Source: Rhodospirillales bacterium (lineage in GTDB: Bacteria; Pseudomonadota; Alphaproteobacteria; Micavibrionales; Micavibrionaceae). From it: 64,000 bases of DNA. Of the stretch, positions 34,601 through 42,396 are shown piece by piece. Below the pieces are notes generated by a model. It saw only the letters and a program-made list of their open reading frames with translations, was not told the DNA's origin and ran no database searches. Within the stretch, counting starts at the first letter, position 1. The number at the start of each line of letters is the position of its first letter. The stretch lies in the NCBI GenBank assembly GCA_020638365.1, contig JACKIQ010000003.1:248001-312000 (forward strand). The letters are read 5' to 3'. The position numbers and the translations under genes were made by a program.

Positions 34601-34884
34601 ATACCGTTATTTACGCCATCATCGTGTATATGCTGGCCCTGTCGAACTTCAAGCTGATCGACGCCATACCCAACCAGATTCTCCGCTGGATGGGCGCTAC
34701 GGTCAGCACGTTCAAGGAAAATGCCGGCGACCCGGCGCAGGGGCTGGCGGGCAAGATGTACCGCACCGGCGAGATTACGCGGGCTCAACTTATGGAAATG
34801 ATCGGCAATATCAAGGGCACCGGAAAGATGTTCGGTACGGACGACGTTACCGGGACGGCTATCAAGTTCGGCCTCAATAATTAG
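31699..34884 (+). CDS. DotA/TraY-family membrane protein (copy 3)
   Basis: The third and longest copy, 1061 residues, 35 bases after copy 2, starting at ATG 31699. It has the shared N-terminal block (GLLPAGHPYLKPVNYGKYGI), RPFGQRFNKGWYLPRLIMFF near 220, a longer periplasmic loop, LGWAGAALWYHEIAQVNGMF near 632 and the C-terminal signature SVFEAMVAMPLWAVAHIKID plus GYFLLFEIFLRPTLLIFGL near 850-890. It departs most from the other two, with an extra GPGGNNVGIN insertion before the INGAQFITLAIAKWG segment. It ends the operon, convergent with mlaC across 138 bases with no clear hairpin terminator. Confidence 0.82.
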   Translation: MIRKRQIVSYALLPGILPRIWDLFSSGFAQLALMVAVIYRNIGLLPAGHPYLKPVNYGKYGIRHVIAEASSGIRYDRQNIDKVIIHFTIIIGIVLLILQICLVVLSLVSLPVFATPWQLTFLTTPLGPDQDLAFIVLDRVFGIMNFTGTAGFFDSCYSTAVACLDSRNNVIPTPAAFPQPFHLALHQFFGFYTLGIAFLSMVVILYYVVAIIGESITSGRPFGQRFNKGWYLPRLIMFFALIAPMNLGPGGNNVGINGAQFITLAIAKWGSNMATNAWDRIFLPNAVLNPFIDTPLGRAETLVAIPNAPEMATLTQFLFVARMCMIAQQIMYNRTDIDHLNIFLVREENPNITDAMVGFALPTVPGSGGNALYYFEPGPLPFFDEAVRFSRFSKVIMRFGHYNPPGGVAGDPNDPPDAYDNDWGYVKPVCGELVFDPTAPSAVNLASPLIDTNRGDPVTTGFGSVAYGDLEIDPHGYDVLGGNLGLGTHGILEIYYQMIEQYFYQDPYFDELAHCMLKSILPYDHDSACVDMDFTSWIPIFPISRWGSIDLVRRNITYYNNSVKAAITGMWWQPNEVPFQVTSYTGPPAPGWTGLAGWAGYRVLPPTDYNFVTQMRLKYDFSLPLEVRRLGWAGAALWYHEIAQVNGMFMSAVQGLPRPTKYPELMEMIAQQHAAQETNVSWVNRFNPLLSDGQLATLPNPGDQYIAAALWAGYKMWGQDSVQSSTQTRGTKSVVIDTINMIFGTEGLYDLLEGMQQGPAADGRTLNVHPLALLSSLGKGILDAALRNLLIGVVGQGIGEFVNEQGVGDLAKLFGDTASRIALIGVSIGFVLYYVLPLLPFIYFFFGFSGWIKSVFEAMVAMPLWAVAHIKIDGEGLPGPWATNGYFLLFEIFLRPTLLIFGLIASLQVFTALVNGLNDSFHMVVLNAAGYDIEQNLTSPSFSLPLSNPAGPQGTIDFLRGPIDEFFYTVIYAIIVYMLALSNFKLIDAIPNQILRWMGATVSTFKENAGDPAQGLAGKMYRTGEITRAQLMEMIGNIKGTGKMFGTDDVTGTAIKFGLNN

Positions 34885-35022
34885 TAACGGACTTTATTCC
34901 TTTTTTCCTGCCCGTCTTCCTTTTTTCGGACTATACAAGCAGATGTGCGAACGCCGGGCGCTTTGTGCGCTTAGCGGTCACTGTTCTCTTTTAGGACAGG
35001 ATAAAAGCCGGGGCGGGGGTTA

Positions 35023-35718
35023 TTATTTGCGCAAATGCGCGAGCAGCGCTTCGACGTCACCGCCGCCGCGCTGGATCACGGAGGCGAAATCAGAGCGTTG
35101 CGTCAGGGCCATGCTGACTCCCTCGACGGAGATGTCCACGACCTTGAATTTCCCGTTTTTCTGGCGGACGCGCCACTCTACGGCCACTTTCTGGCCCCCG
35201 CTGTTGGGGATGATGAGGCTCTTGACGATTACATCGTCATTTGCCGAATCCTTGCGTGCGCCCGCGACTTCGAGTTTCTGGCCATCGTATTCCTTGAACC
35301 GCGCGGTGTAGACACGCACGATCAACTCGTTGAACAGCTTCTGATATTCCTTTTTCTGGGCGTCGGTGGTGCCGCGCCAGTAGCGCCCGAGAGCGAAGCG
35401 GCCAATCGTTTTCATGTCGAAGCTGTCATTCAGGAGGTCGCGGAATTCGGATTCGCGCTTTTTTTCACCCAGGGATTTATCCGAAAGGAATCCTATACCG
35501 CGTGTCGCAATATCCTCGATCAGGGATTTGGAGCCGTCCAGCAGGGCCTGATGATTGTCGCCGTTCACCTTAATCAGGGTTTCCAGCGCGAGCGAAGAAG
35601 GCATCCTGCTTCCTTTATCGCCGGATAACGCCATAGCCGGAGAGCCGTACACGCTGCCCACGGCCAATGCGGTCAGGATGAGGCCGGAAACTTTGTCTGG
35701 TTTGTACACGCGCAGCAA
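35023..35718 (-). CDS. mlaC: Phospholipid-binding protein MlaC (Ttg2D family)
   Basis: Periplasmic shuttle of the Mla pathway, which carries phospholipids between the outer-membrane MlaA complex and the inner-membrane MlaFEDB transporter. The 231-residue product has an N-terminal export signal (SGLILTALAVGSVYGSPAMA) and the family domain: FDMKTIGRFALGRYWRGTT, KEYQKLFNELIVRVYTARF, and VKSLIIPNSGG. It lies downstream of mlaA on the same strand with about 110 bases between. The transporter genes mlaFED are not in this window. Confidence 0.92.
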   Translation of the reverse strand: MLRVYKPDKVSGLILTALAVGSVYGSPAMALSGDKGSRMPSSLALETLIKVNGDNHQALLDGSKSLIEDIATRGIGFLSDKSLGEKKRESEFRDLLNDSFDMKTIGRFALGRYWRGTTDAQKKEYQKLFNELIVRVYTARFKEYDGQKLEVAGARKDSANDDVIVKSLIIPNSGGQKVAVEWRVRQKNGKFKVVDISVEGVSMALTQRSDFASVIQRGGGDVEALLAHLRK

Positions 35719-35828
35719 CTCCCAAATATTTTTTTACACGTTTCTGTCAATAAATTCGCTTCAAATGCCGGAACATTACAGCGTTTTTAAGAAAAAAGCG
35801 AATAACGCGTCATGCGTTTCCGCCGTTC

Positions 35829-36623
35829 TTAATAATCGTCGTCATAATCGGGGATCGCGGGCGATCCAAATGTATCGTTCCGGGCATCGTCGACCAGTGC
35901 CTGACGGCTCTGATAATAAATGCTCCGCGTCGCCGCATAGGGATCGAGCGAATTCTGCCGGATATCCTTGAGCGTATCATAAACGGATTCACGGATATCA
36001 AAGTAGTCTGCTCCGAGCTTGGCAAGGTAGATTTCGTCCCTGTCTATGTTTCTGAGATACCAGTGCAGAGGATCGGCCGTCGTATCTACAAAATAGCCTG
36101 AATAATCACGGATGGAAGATGGGCCGAGGAAGGGGACAACAAGATAAGGCCCGTGCGGGACGCCCCATACCGCCAAAGTCTGTCCAAAGTCCTCCCCTTC
36201 GTATTCTATGCCATTGTACCCGGCGAGGTCGATCAGACCGCCGAGACCCACCGTCGTATTGATCGCGGCCCTGAGGACACAGTTTTTGGCTCCGTCAAGG
36301 TCGCCCTGAAGCAGCTGGTTGGCCAGAATGACCGGAGATTTAACATTGCGGAGGAAATTACGCACGCCCTTGCGAACCGGGTGCGGCGCGACAAAACGGT
36401 ATCCCTTGATCGCGGGGTTCAGGATAACATCATCGAACTTCGTGTTGAACGAGAACATCATCCGGTTATACCCTTCGTAAGGGTCGTAAATTTGCAGGTG
36501 GCCGTCATCGACATACGATTTTTCGTTGGTCGCACAGGCGCTCAGGGCAACACCCGAACACAAAACCAGGGCAAATTTACGCAGAGCGGCCCATGAAAGC
36601 CCGTTACCAGTAATATTTGTCAT
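35829..36623 (-). CDS. mlaA: Outer-membrane lipoprotein MlaA (VacJ)
   Basis: Outer-membrane lipoprotein that removes misplaced phospholipids from the outer leaflet and passes them to MlaC. The 264-residue precursor has a signal peptide with lipobox LSAC. Family motifs are DPYEGYNRMMFSFNTKFDDV, RNFLRNVKSPVILANQLLQG and WGVPHGPYLVVPFLGPSSIRD, all intact. The frame is open for seven more codons upstream, but ATG 36623 has AGGA at the right distance. The tail ends in an acidic PDYDDDY. It is upstream of mlaC and 250 bases downstream of lptG on the same strand. Confidence 0.94.
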   Translation of the reverse strand: MTNITGNGLSWAALRKFALVLCSGVALSACATNEKSYVDDGHLQIYDPYEGYNRMMFSFNTKFDDVILNPAIKGYRFVAPHPVRKGVRNFLRNVKSPVILANQLLQGDLDGAKNCVLRAAINTTVGLGGLIDLAGYNGIEYEGEDFGQTLAVWGVPHGPYLVVPFLGPSSIRDYSGYFVDTTADPLHWYLRNIDRDEIYLAKLGADYFDIRESVYDTLKDIRQNSLDPYAATRSIYYQSRQALVDDARNDTFGSPAIPDYDDDY

Positions 36624-36874
36624 AATTTGTCCTACAGAAAGCATAGTCGAATTTTCTTACCCATATTATATATCAGCCGGGAATTATTAATGCGTTAACT
36701 CAGAATAAATAGGCGCAATCACTTACTCAGAATCGGTCAAAACAGTCCAGAATTTTTCCATATGGGAGTCTTAGTGATTCTCGTTCTTAATACAATAGAT
36801 ACGGGTCCGTTTTACGCGTTTTTCTGGGGAGTGTCGTATTTTTGCAATATTCGGGGCTTCAACAGAGTGCGCGT
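36624..36874 (-). other. Non-coding gap between lptG and mlaA
   Basis: About 250 bases. No supported gene; a plus-strand frame that crosses it continues into lptG antisense and looks like a shadow. The AT-rich part near 36650-36720 probably holds the mlaA promoter. No intrinsic terminator was seen after lptG. Confidence 0.5.
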
Positions 36875-38044
36875 TCATCCGTCTTCCTTGTTCAGCATGG
36901 CGCTTAAACCCAGCAGAAAACAGATTGCCGCCGGGGACCATGCCGCCAGTATGACCGGAATCTGCCGTGAGGTTCCCAATGCCTGCAGGAAGCTGGAGAG
37001 GAAGAAAACCACAAAACCGATGAAAACGCCAAAGACGATCATCAAAAAGTTTCCCTGCATTCGCGGCGGGCGCATGGAGACGGAAGCGGCGAGCAGGATC
37101 ATGGCCGCGAACATTAAAGGCCGGGCCAGAAGATTATGGTAATAAACACGCAGGGGGGCCGCGTCAAAGCCCGTTTCCTCAAGCGTTGCGATGTAGCCGG
37201 GCAATTTCCAGAAGGACATGCTGGCGCGGCTAGAGAAGCTTTCCTCGATGTCTTCGCGGGTCAGGGAGGTCGGAAGATTGAAGACATCTATGTTTTCAGG
37301 TATTACGCCGTCTTTCTTGTAAATCTTGACGTTTGACATCAGCCAGTAATTGTCGCCTAAAAGGGCCGTATCGGCATGAATGCGCTGCAGGAATTCACTG
37401 TTTTCCGTGAAATAGAGGACGGTGACATTGCTAAGCTTCCATTCGGGCTGCTTGATTTTCTGGGCGTGAAAGATCATGTATCCGGGGATGAGCGTCTGTT
37501 CCTGCGGGTCAATAGTGGCGTTTTCGCCGCTTTTTGCGTTTTCATCCGCGAGCAGGACCGCCTGACGCAGCCATAGTCCTTCCCGGAAGATCGCAATTTC
37601 GTTCTTTTCATTGCTCAGCAGTTTATGCTGGAGGTGCTCGTATTTTTGTATCAGGACGGAGCCGACGGGGTTTATGACCATCATCTGCAGGATGCCGAAC
37701 AAGGCAGCGACCGCGATGAAAGGAGTCAGGAACTGCCAAGCCGAAAAACCGGATGCCCGTACAACGATCAACTCGTAACTGCGGGTCAGTTGCCAGAAGG
37801 TGTACATGGCGCTGAACAGGACAGCGAAGGGCAGCATGGTCTGGCTGACATCCGGAAGTTTGAGGAGGCTCATCTGAAAGATCGCGCCAAGGGTGACCTG
37901 ATCCTTGCCGCTGGCGCGGCGTATCAGTTCTACCGTGTCGAAGAGGAAAATGATCGCCATCAGGGACGCTGTGAGAATCAGCAGGTTCAGGACATAATTC
38001 CCTGCAAGATAGCGGCTCAGGGTCGGTGTCATTTTCAGGTTCAT
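36875..38044 (-). CDS. lptG: LPS export permease LptG
   Basis: One of the two inner-membrane permease subunits of the LptB2FG transporter that extracts LPS from the inner membrane. The 389-residue protein has three N-terminal membrane segments, a periplasmic beta-jellyroll domain and three C-terminal segments (PLMFAAMILLAASVSM, GNFLMIVFGVFIGFVVFFL). The motifs LPDVSQTMLPFAVLFSAMYT and LTRSYELIVVRASGFSAWQF match the LptF/LptG coupling-helix region that touches LptB. Its start overlaps the lptF stop by four bases (ATGA), so the pair is translationally coupled. Partners lptA, lptB, lptC lie at 53613-56670. Confidence 0.94.
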   Translation of the reverse strand: MNLKMTPTLSRYLAGNYVLNLLILTASLMAIIFLFDTVELIRRASGKDQVTLGAIFQMSLLKLPDVSQTMLPFAVLFSAMYTFWQLTRSYELIVVRASGFSAWQFLTPFIAVAALFGILQMMVINPVGSVLIQKYEHLQHKLLSNEKNEIAIFREGLWLRQAVLLADENAKSGENATIDPQEQTLIPGYMIFHAQKIKQPEWKLSNVTVLYFTENSEFLQRIHADTALLGDNYWLMSNVKIYKKDGVIPENIDVFNLPTSLTREDIEESFSSRASMSFWKLPGYIATLEETGFDAAPLRVYYHNLLARPLMFAAMILLAASVSMRPPRMQGNFLMIVFGVFIGFVVFFLSSFLQALGTSRQIPVILAAWSPAAICFLLGLSAMLNKEDG

Positions 38045-39192
38045 GCGCCATGCACCTTTTTTGGGCTCAACAGGTTTCTGGAACTTTGAACAAAACGCTG
38101 CCTGAAGTTTTCGCTACGCTCGCTTAAAAGGTATAGTCCCGCTCCGATCGGGAGCAGCGTGACCGCGTAGAGCAGGGGCAGACCTGCGGGCGAAGTCCGG
38201 ACCATATTGTTGACTGCGAGCGCAAGGCTTTGCAAGAGAACGATCAGAAAAACAGCCAGAATAATTCTCGGGGCGTGGCCCCGCCGGTCTGTTTCACCTA
38301 GAAGAAGCGCGTTCAGGGCAATCAGCGTGAAGGCGAAAGCCAGAAGCGGGGTCGTGATGCGTCGATGGATTTCTATCTGGAACTCCTTCATGCTTTCACG
38401 ATCCCGCTTGTTTTCAGGGTCCGGGTTGAGAAGCTCGACCAAAGTGCGTTCGTCCGGCTCCTGCCAGCGCGTGCGCGCGGGGGACAGACTAGGCAAATCA
38501 ATCGCGTACATATCAAATTCGAGACGTTGCAGAATTTTTGATTTCATGTCGAACTGATGGCGCAATCCGTTGTAAACAACAACCTGCTGTCCTTCAGGAG
38601 AAGCAAGGATAACGCCACGGCGGGCGAGAATGGTCGAAGGAGGCTTGTTTTTATCGCGGCTGTCGTAAATCATCAGTCCGGCCAGCTCTCCCTGACTGGC
38701 GCGTTTGTGGATGTAGACCGTCAGGCCGTTCCCGACCTGATTGAAGACTCCTTCACGGAAAAGGTAGTTGGAAAACTCGGCTGTCAGGCTCAGGCGTATC
38801 TGTTGCATGGCGTTCAGGGATGCGGGCGCAACCCACATAGCGTTGATCCACAGAAGAGCCGTAGACAGGCCTGCCAGCATCAAAGCCGGGCGGGCGAGGC
38901 TGGAAGGGGATCTGCCGACGGCGCGAATGGCGACCAGTTCGGAGTCGAGGGTCATTTTATTGTAGACGAACAGGGTGGCCGTCATCAGGGACAGCGGGAG
39001 GATGACTTCAAAAAAGCGCGGCAGGGCGAGCGCCGTAATCAGCATGAGGGTCTCGCCCGAAGAATTTGCTTCCAGAATGATTTCGAGAAAACGCAGTGAC
39101 TGGGTAAGGAAGACGATAAAGCACAGGGTCGCGGCGACAAAAAGCGTGCCGATCAGAAGATTGCGAAAGATGTAGCGGTCGAAAATATTCAT
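38041..39192 (-). CDS. lptF: LPS export permease LptF
   Basis: The other permease subunit of LptB2FG, 383 residues. The typical N-terminus MNIFDRYIFRNLLIGTLFVA starts the first membrane helix. ALALPRFFEVILPLSLMTAT and MTLDSELVAIRAVGRSPSSL form the coupling-helix region; the C-terminal helices include TTPLLAFAFTLIALNALLL. LptF and LptG are distinguished by order (lptF first) and by the N-terminal form. It is divergent from pepA across 124 bases, an arrangement very common in proteobacteria. Confidence 0.94.
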   Translation of the reverse strand: MNIFDRYIFRNLLIGTLFVAATLCFIVFLTQSLRFLEIILEANSSGETLMLITALALPRFFEVILPLSLMTATLFVYNKMTLDSELVAIRAVGRSPSSLARPALMLAGLSTALLWINAMWVAPASLNAMQQIRLSLTAEFSNYLFREGVFNQVGNGLTVYIHKRASQGELAGLMIYDSRDKNKPPSTILARRGVILASPEGQQVVVYNGLRHQFDMKSKILQRLEFDMYAIDLPSLSPARTRWQEPDERTLVELLNPDPENKRDRESMKEFQIEIHRRITTPLLAFAFTLIALNALLLGETDRRGHAPRIILAVFLIVLLQSLALAVNNMVRTSPAGLPLLYAVTLLPIGAGLYLLSERSENFRQRFVQSSRNLLSPKKVHGA

Positions 39193-39233
39193 CTCTGGAT
39201 TTCGGCCTTATCTCGTAAGCTCTATTTGGCCCC

Positions 39234-39262
39234 TTGGCCCCTTGCCCGTAAGCGCTTATAGT
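39234..39262 (+). promoter_or_regulatory. Candidate pepA promoter
   Basis: TTGGCC at 39234-39239 and TATAGT at 39257-39262 with a 17-base spacer, about 55 bases before the pepA start and within the lptF/pepA divergent region. Confidence 0.4.
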
Positions 39263-39316
39263 ACTCTGGTTTTTTAGGGAACATCAACTCAGCGATGCCA
39301 GAGACGGGGCCAGACC

Positions 39317-40825
39317 ATGACGTTAGATATCACATTTTCCAAGACAACAAAGAAAAAAGCCGAGGCACTGGTTCTGGGCGTTTATGAGAAACGGGCGCTT
39401 GCATTTCCGCAGGGGGCCTTGGAGGAGAACCTGCACAGCCTTGCTGCGCGGATGATGGAAAAAAGCCGTAATTTTAAAGGTAAGCCCGGTCAAAGCCTTG
39501 TCAGCCTGATGCCGGAGGGAGAGGCTTACGATTATCTTGTTCTGATCGGGCTGGGCGACGGGGCGAAACTCGACGCTCTGGAAGCTGAGAAGGCGGGCGG
39601 GCGGCTTTCCGCGCTGCTTACCGATAAATCCATTAAAAGCGCCGAGTTTATTGTCGACGATGCGCTTGAAAACAAGGCGCGGGTTGCCGCGTCTTTTGGA
39701 GTCGGGGCGCGTTTGCGGTCGTATAGTTTCGAAATTTATAAGTCGGAAAAGAAGGATGATGAGAAGGTCCAAAAGCCTGAGAAGCTTAATATTTGCGTGA
39801 GCGCGGATAAGGAAGCGGGCAAGCTTTTCAAGCGCGAGGCCGATGTCATGAAGGGCGTTTTTCTTGCGCGCGATTTCGTGAACGAGCCGCCGAACGTGCT
39901 TTATCCCTATGCTTATGCCAACAGAATTCTTGAAGCGCTCAAGCCTTTGGGCGTGGAAATCGAGATTCTGGACGACAAAAAGCTTCTCAAACATGGTTTT
40001 GGCGCACTGATGGCTGTTGGGCAGGGGTCGGCTCATCCGCCCTGTCTCGTGGTCATGCGCTGGAACGGGCTGGAGAGAGAGTCCATGGATGCACCGCTGG
40101 CGCTGGTCGGGAAAGGCGTGACTTTCGATACGGGAGGGGTTTCCCTCAAGCCCGGGCTGGGCATGGACGAGATGAAGATGGATATGGGCGGTTCGGCGGC
40201 CGTGGTCGGGACGATGATGGCTCTGGCGCAGCGTAAGGCGCAGGTCGATGTCGTGGGCGTCGTCGGACTGGTCGAAAATATGTTGTCCGATCGCGCCTAT
40301 CGACCAGCGGATATCCTTAAATCCTACTCGGGCAAAACGATCGAGGTTTTGAATACGGATGCTGAGGGGCGGCTGGTTCTGGCTGATGCGCTGTCTTATG
40401 TCCAGAAGCTTTACAAGCCGAAGGCGATTATCGACCTGGCGACGCTGACAGGCGCGATGATTGTCGCGCTTGGGCATGAGTTGTGCGGGACATTTGCGAA
40501 TAACGACGATCTGTGGGCGGAACTGCAGGAGGCCAGCAAGATCACCGGGGAGAAGCTTTGGCGGATGCCCCTGGAAGAGGAGTTTAAAAAAGAGATGGAA
40601 AGCGAGACGGCGGACCTTCAGAATATCGCTAAATCAGGGCGTAATGCCGGGGCGTGTACCGCGGCCGGGTTCCTCTGGCATTTCATCGAGGGCGATACGC
40701 CCTGGGCGCATCTGGATATTGCCGGGACGGCATGGATCAAGAAAGACCGCGAGACAACCCCGAAATTCGGGACGGGGTTCGGCGTGCGCCTGCTGGACAG
40801 GTGGATCGCGGATCATTATGAATAA
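39317..40825 (+). CDS. pepA: Leucyl aminopeptidase (M17)
   Basis: Cytosolic hexameric di-metal aminopeptidase that releases N-terminal residues from peptides. In the 502-residue protein the catalytic domain shows VGKGVTFDTGGVSLKP (metal-binding Lys and Asp), MDMGGSAAVVGTM and the M17 signature NTDAEGRLVLADAL near residue 346. A variable N-terminal macro-like domain precedes it. Homologues in enterics also bind DNA in cer recombination; nothing here shows that. It is divergent from lptF and followed five bases later by the aminomutase-like gene. Confidence 0.96.
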   Translation: MTLDITFSKTTKKKAEALVLGVYEKRALAFPQGALEENLHSLAARMMEKSRNFKGKPGQSLVSLMPEGEAYDYLVLIGLGDGAKLDALEAEKAGGRLSALLTDKSIKSAEFIVDDALENKARVAASFGVGARLRSYSFEIYKSEKKDDEKVQKPEKLNICVSADKEAGKLFKREADVMKGVFLARDFVNEPPNVLYPYAYANRILEALKPLGVEIEILDDKKLLKHGFGALMAVGQGSAHPPCLVVMRWNGLERESMDAPLALVGKGVTFDTGGVSLKPGLGMDEMKMDMGGSAAVVGTMMALAQRKAQVDVVGVVGLVENMLSDRAYRPADILKSYSGKTIEVLNTDAEGRLVLADALSYVQKLYKPKAIIDLATLTGAMIVALGHELCGTFANNDDLWAELQEASKITGEKLWRMPLEEEFKKEMESETADLQNIAKSGRNAGACTAAGFLWHFIEGDTPWAHLDIAGTAWIKKDRETTPKFGTGFGVRLLDRWIADHYE

Positions 40826-40830
40826 TCCTT

Positions 40831-41907
40831 ATGAGCGTTGCCCGGCAAACCCGCTATAAGAGCGTTTCGGATCTGGAGCAGGCCGGGTTGTTGCCCGGCG
40901 CCTGTTCCCACGATTATGCCGATCTGGGTGCGCGTTACGCGATCGGCGTGAATTCGCAGGTCGTCGGCACAATTGCCGACCCGGTCTGCCCTTTGCAGGA
41001 TCCGGTGGGGCGGCAGTACCTTCCGTCTCCTGAGGAGTTGCAGAGGGCCCCCGAGGAGCTTCGCGATCCGACAGGGGACGAGGCGCACAGCCCGGTTACG
41101 GGCATCGTTCACCGCTACCCGGACCGGGTTTTGCTCAAGATTTCGAATATCTGCGCGGTTTATTGCCGGTATTGCTTCCGGCGGGAGATGGTCGGGCCGG
41201 GGCAGGAGACGCTTACGGACGCCGACCTTGAGAAGGCGCTGGCTTATATCGAAGCGACACCGGCGATCTGGGAAGTGATCCTGACCGGGGGTGATCCGCT
41301 GGTGCTTTCGGCGCGCCGCCTTGAATCGATTCTGGACCGGCTGAACCGAATCGCGCATGTGCAGGTGGTGCGGATTCATTCGCGCGTTCCGGTGGCGGAT
41401 CCGCAGAGAATAACCAAAACGCTGTGTAGCGTGTTAAAAACTTCCGCCAAGCCGCTCTATGTTGTTATCCATATCAACCACCCGCAGGAGATCACGGAAA
41501 GCGTTGTGGAGGCTTTAAGGGAACTTCGCGCTTCCGGGTGCAGCCTTCTCTCTCAATCCGTTTTATTGAAGGGGGTCAACGACGATGCGCGTGTTCTGGA
41601 TTCTCTGTTCCGGGCGCTGATCGGACTGCATGTAAAGCCTTATTACCTGCATCATCCCGATCTTGCGCCGGGAACGGGCCATTTCCGGGTTGATATCGAA
41701 ACCGGGCGGGCGATCATGCGGGCTTTGCAGGGCCGACTTTCAGGGATTTGCTTGCCGCGCTACGTGCTGGATATTCCCGGCGGGTTCGGCAAGGTGCCCA
41801 TCGAACACTGCTACGCGGCGGTTCAGGAGGACGGGGACTATCTTGTCGAGGATATTGACGGGCGGGTCCATGCCTATCCGCCGCGCGTGAGGGCCGGGGA
41901 TGGCTGA
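40831..41907 (+). CDS. Lysine 2,3-aminomutase-like radical SAM enzyme
   Basis: A 358-residue radical SAM enzyme with a PLP site. The cluster-binding motif CAVYCRYCFRREM places cysteines at 108, 112 and 115; LTGGDPLVLS is the SAM-binding GGDP element; YYLHHPDLAPGTGHFRV is the family loop and LPRYVLDIPGGFGKVP carries the PLP region near the C-terminus. The length is closer to EpmB (EF-P lysine aminomutase) than to catabolic KamA, which has extra domains. No EF-P, EpmA or lysine catabolic gene is nearby, so the substrate (free lysine or EF-P lysine) is open. It overlaps holC by eight bases. Confidence 0.88.
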   Translation: MSVARQTRYKSVSDLEQAGLLPGACSHDYADLGARYAIGVNSQVVGTIADPVCPLQDPVGRQYLPSPEELQRAPEELRDPTGDEAHSPVTGIVHRYPDRVLLKISNICAVYCRYCFRREMVGPGQETLTDADLEKALAYIEATPAIWEVILTGGDPLVLSARRLESILDRLNRIAHVQVVRIHSRVPVADPQRITKTLCSVLKTSAKPLYVVIHINHPQEITESVVEALRELRASGCSLLSQSVLLKGVNDDARVLDSLFRALIGLHVKPYYLHHPDLAPGTGHFRVDIETGRAIMRALQGRLSGICLPRYVLDIPGGFGKVPIEHCYAAVQEDGDYLVEDIDGRVHAYPPRVRAGDG

Positions 41908-42352
41908 GGTCCGGTTTTATCATCTGCAGGTGCAGCGGCAGGAGGACGCCTTGCCCGCGCTGATCGCCAAGGCGGTTGAGAGCGGCAAGCGGGTTCTGGT
42001 CCGACTGGCCGACGAGGGGCAGGTGGCGCGGCTGAACGAAGCGCTATGGACGTTCAGGCCGGACAGCTTCATTCCGCACGCCAGCGCGAAGGACGGGCAT
42101 AATCCCGAAGACCAGCCCGTGTGGCTGACGCATCAGAACGATAACGCGAACGGGGCGGAGGTTCTCATTGTCGGCGGAGGCGCGGAAGAGACGTTCGGGG
42201 AGGAGATCGCGTTGTGCTGCCAGATGTTCGACGGCCGCGATAATGAGGCCGTGCAGGCGGCACGTGTCCGCTGGACAGCCTATAAGGAGGCCGGGCACGC
42301 TGTTACGTATTGGCAGCAGAACGAGCGCGGCGGGTGGGATAAAAAAGGCTGA
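41900..42352 (+). CDS. holC: DNA polymerase III chi subunit
   Basis: Chi links the clamp-loader complex to single-strand-binding protein. The 150-residue protein has the HolC pattern: an N-terminal VRFYHLQVQRQEDALPALIA, KAVESGKRVLVRLADEGQVA, the LNEALWTFRPDSFIPHA element and QPVWLTHQNDNANGAEVLIV. The start overlaps the aminomutase stop. In many alphaproteobacteria holC follows pepA directly, so the aminomutase-like gene appears inserted between them. A bidirectional terminator begins at the stop codon. Confidence 0.9.
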   Translation: MAEVRFYHLQVQRQEDALPALIAKAVESGKRVLVRLADEGQVARLNEALWTFRPDSFIPHASAKDGHNPEDQPVWLTHQNDNANGAEVLIVGGGAEETFGEEIALCCQMFDGRDNEAVQAARVRWTAYKEAGHAVTYWQQNERGGWDKKG

Positions 42353-42378
42353 AAACGAGAGTTTCCAGCCTTTTTCCA
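42341..42378. terminator. Bidirectional terminator between holC and cytochrome c
   Basis: AAAAAGGCTG and CAGCCTTTTT form a ten-base inverted repeat around a short A/T-pairing loop, with A-run and T-run on either side. It serves the convergent holC and cytochrome c genes and overlaps the last codons of holC. Confidence 0.88.
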
Positions 42379-42396
42379 TGTTCTCAGAAAATCGGA

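Noticed and set aside
36762..37142. 126-codon plus-strand frame near the end of lptG
   Set aside because: Two thirds of it is antisense to lptG and the translation is Lys/Arg-rich low quality.
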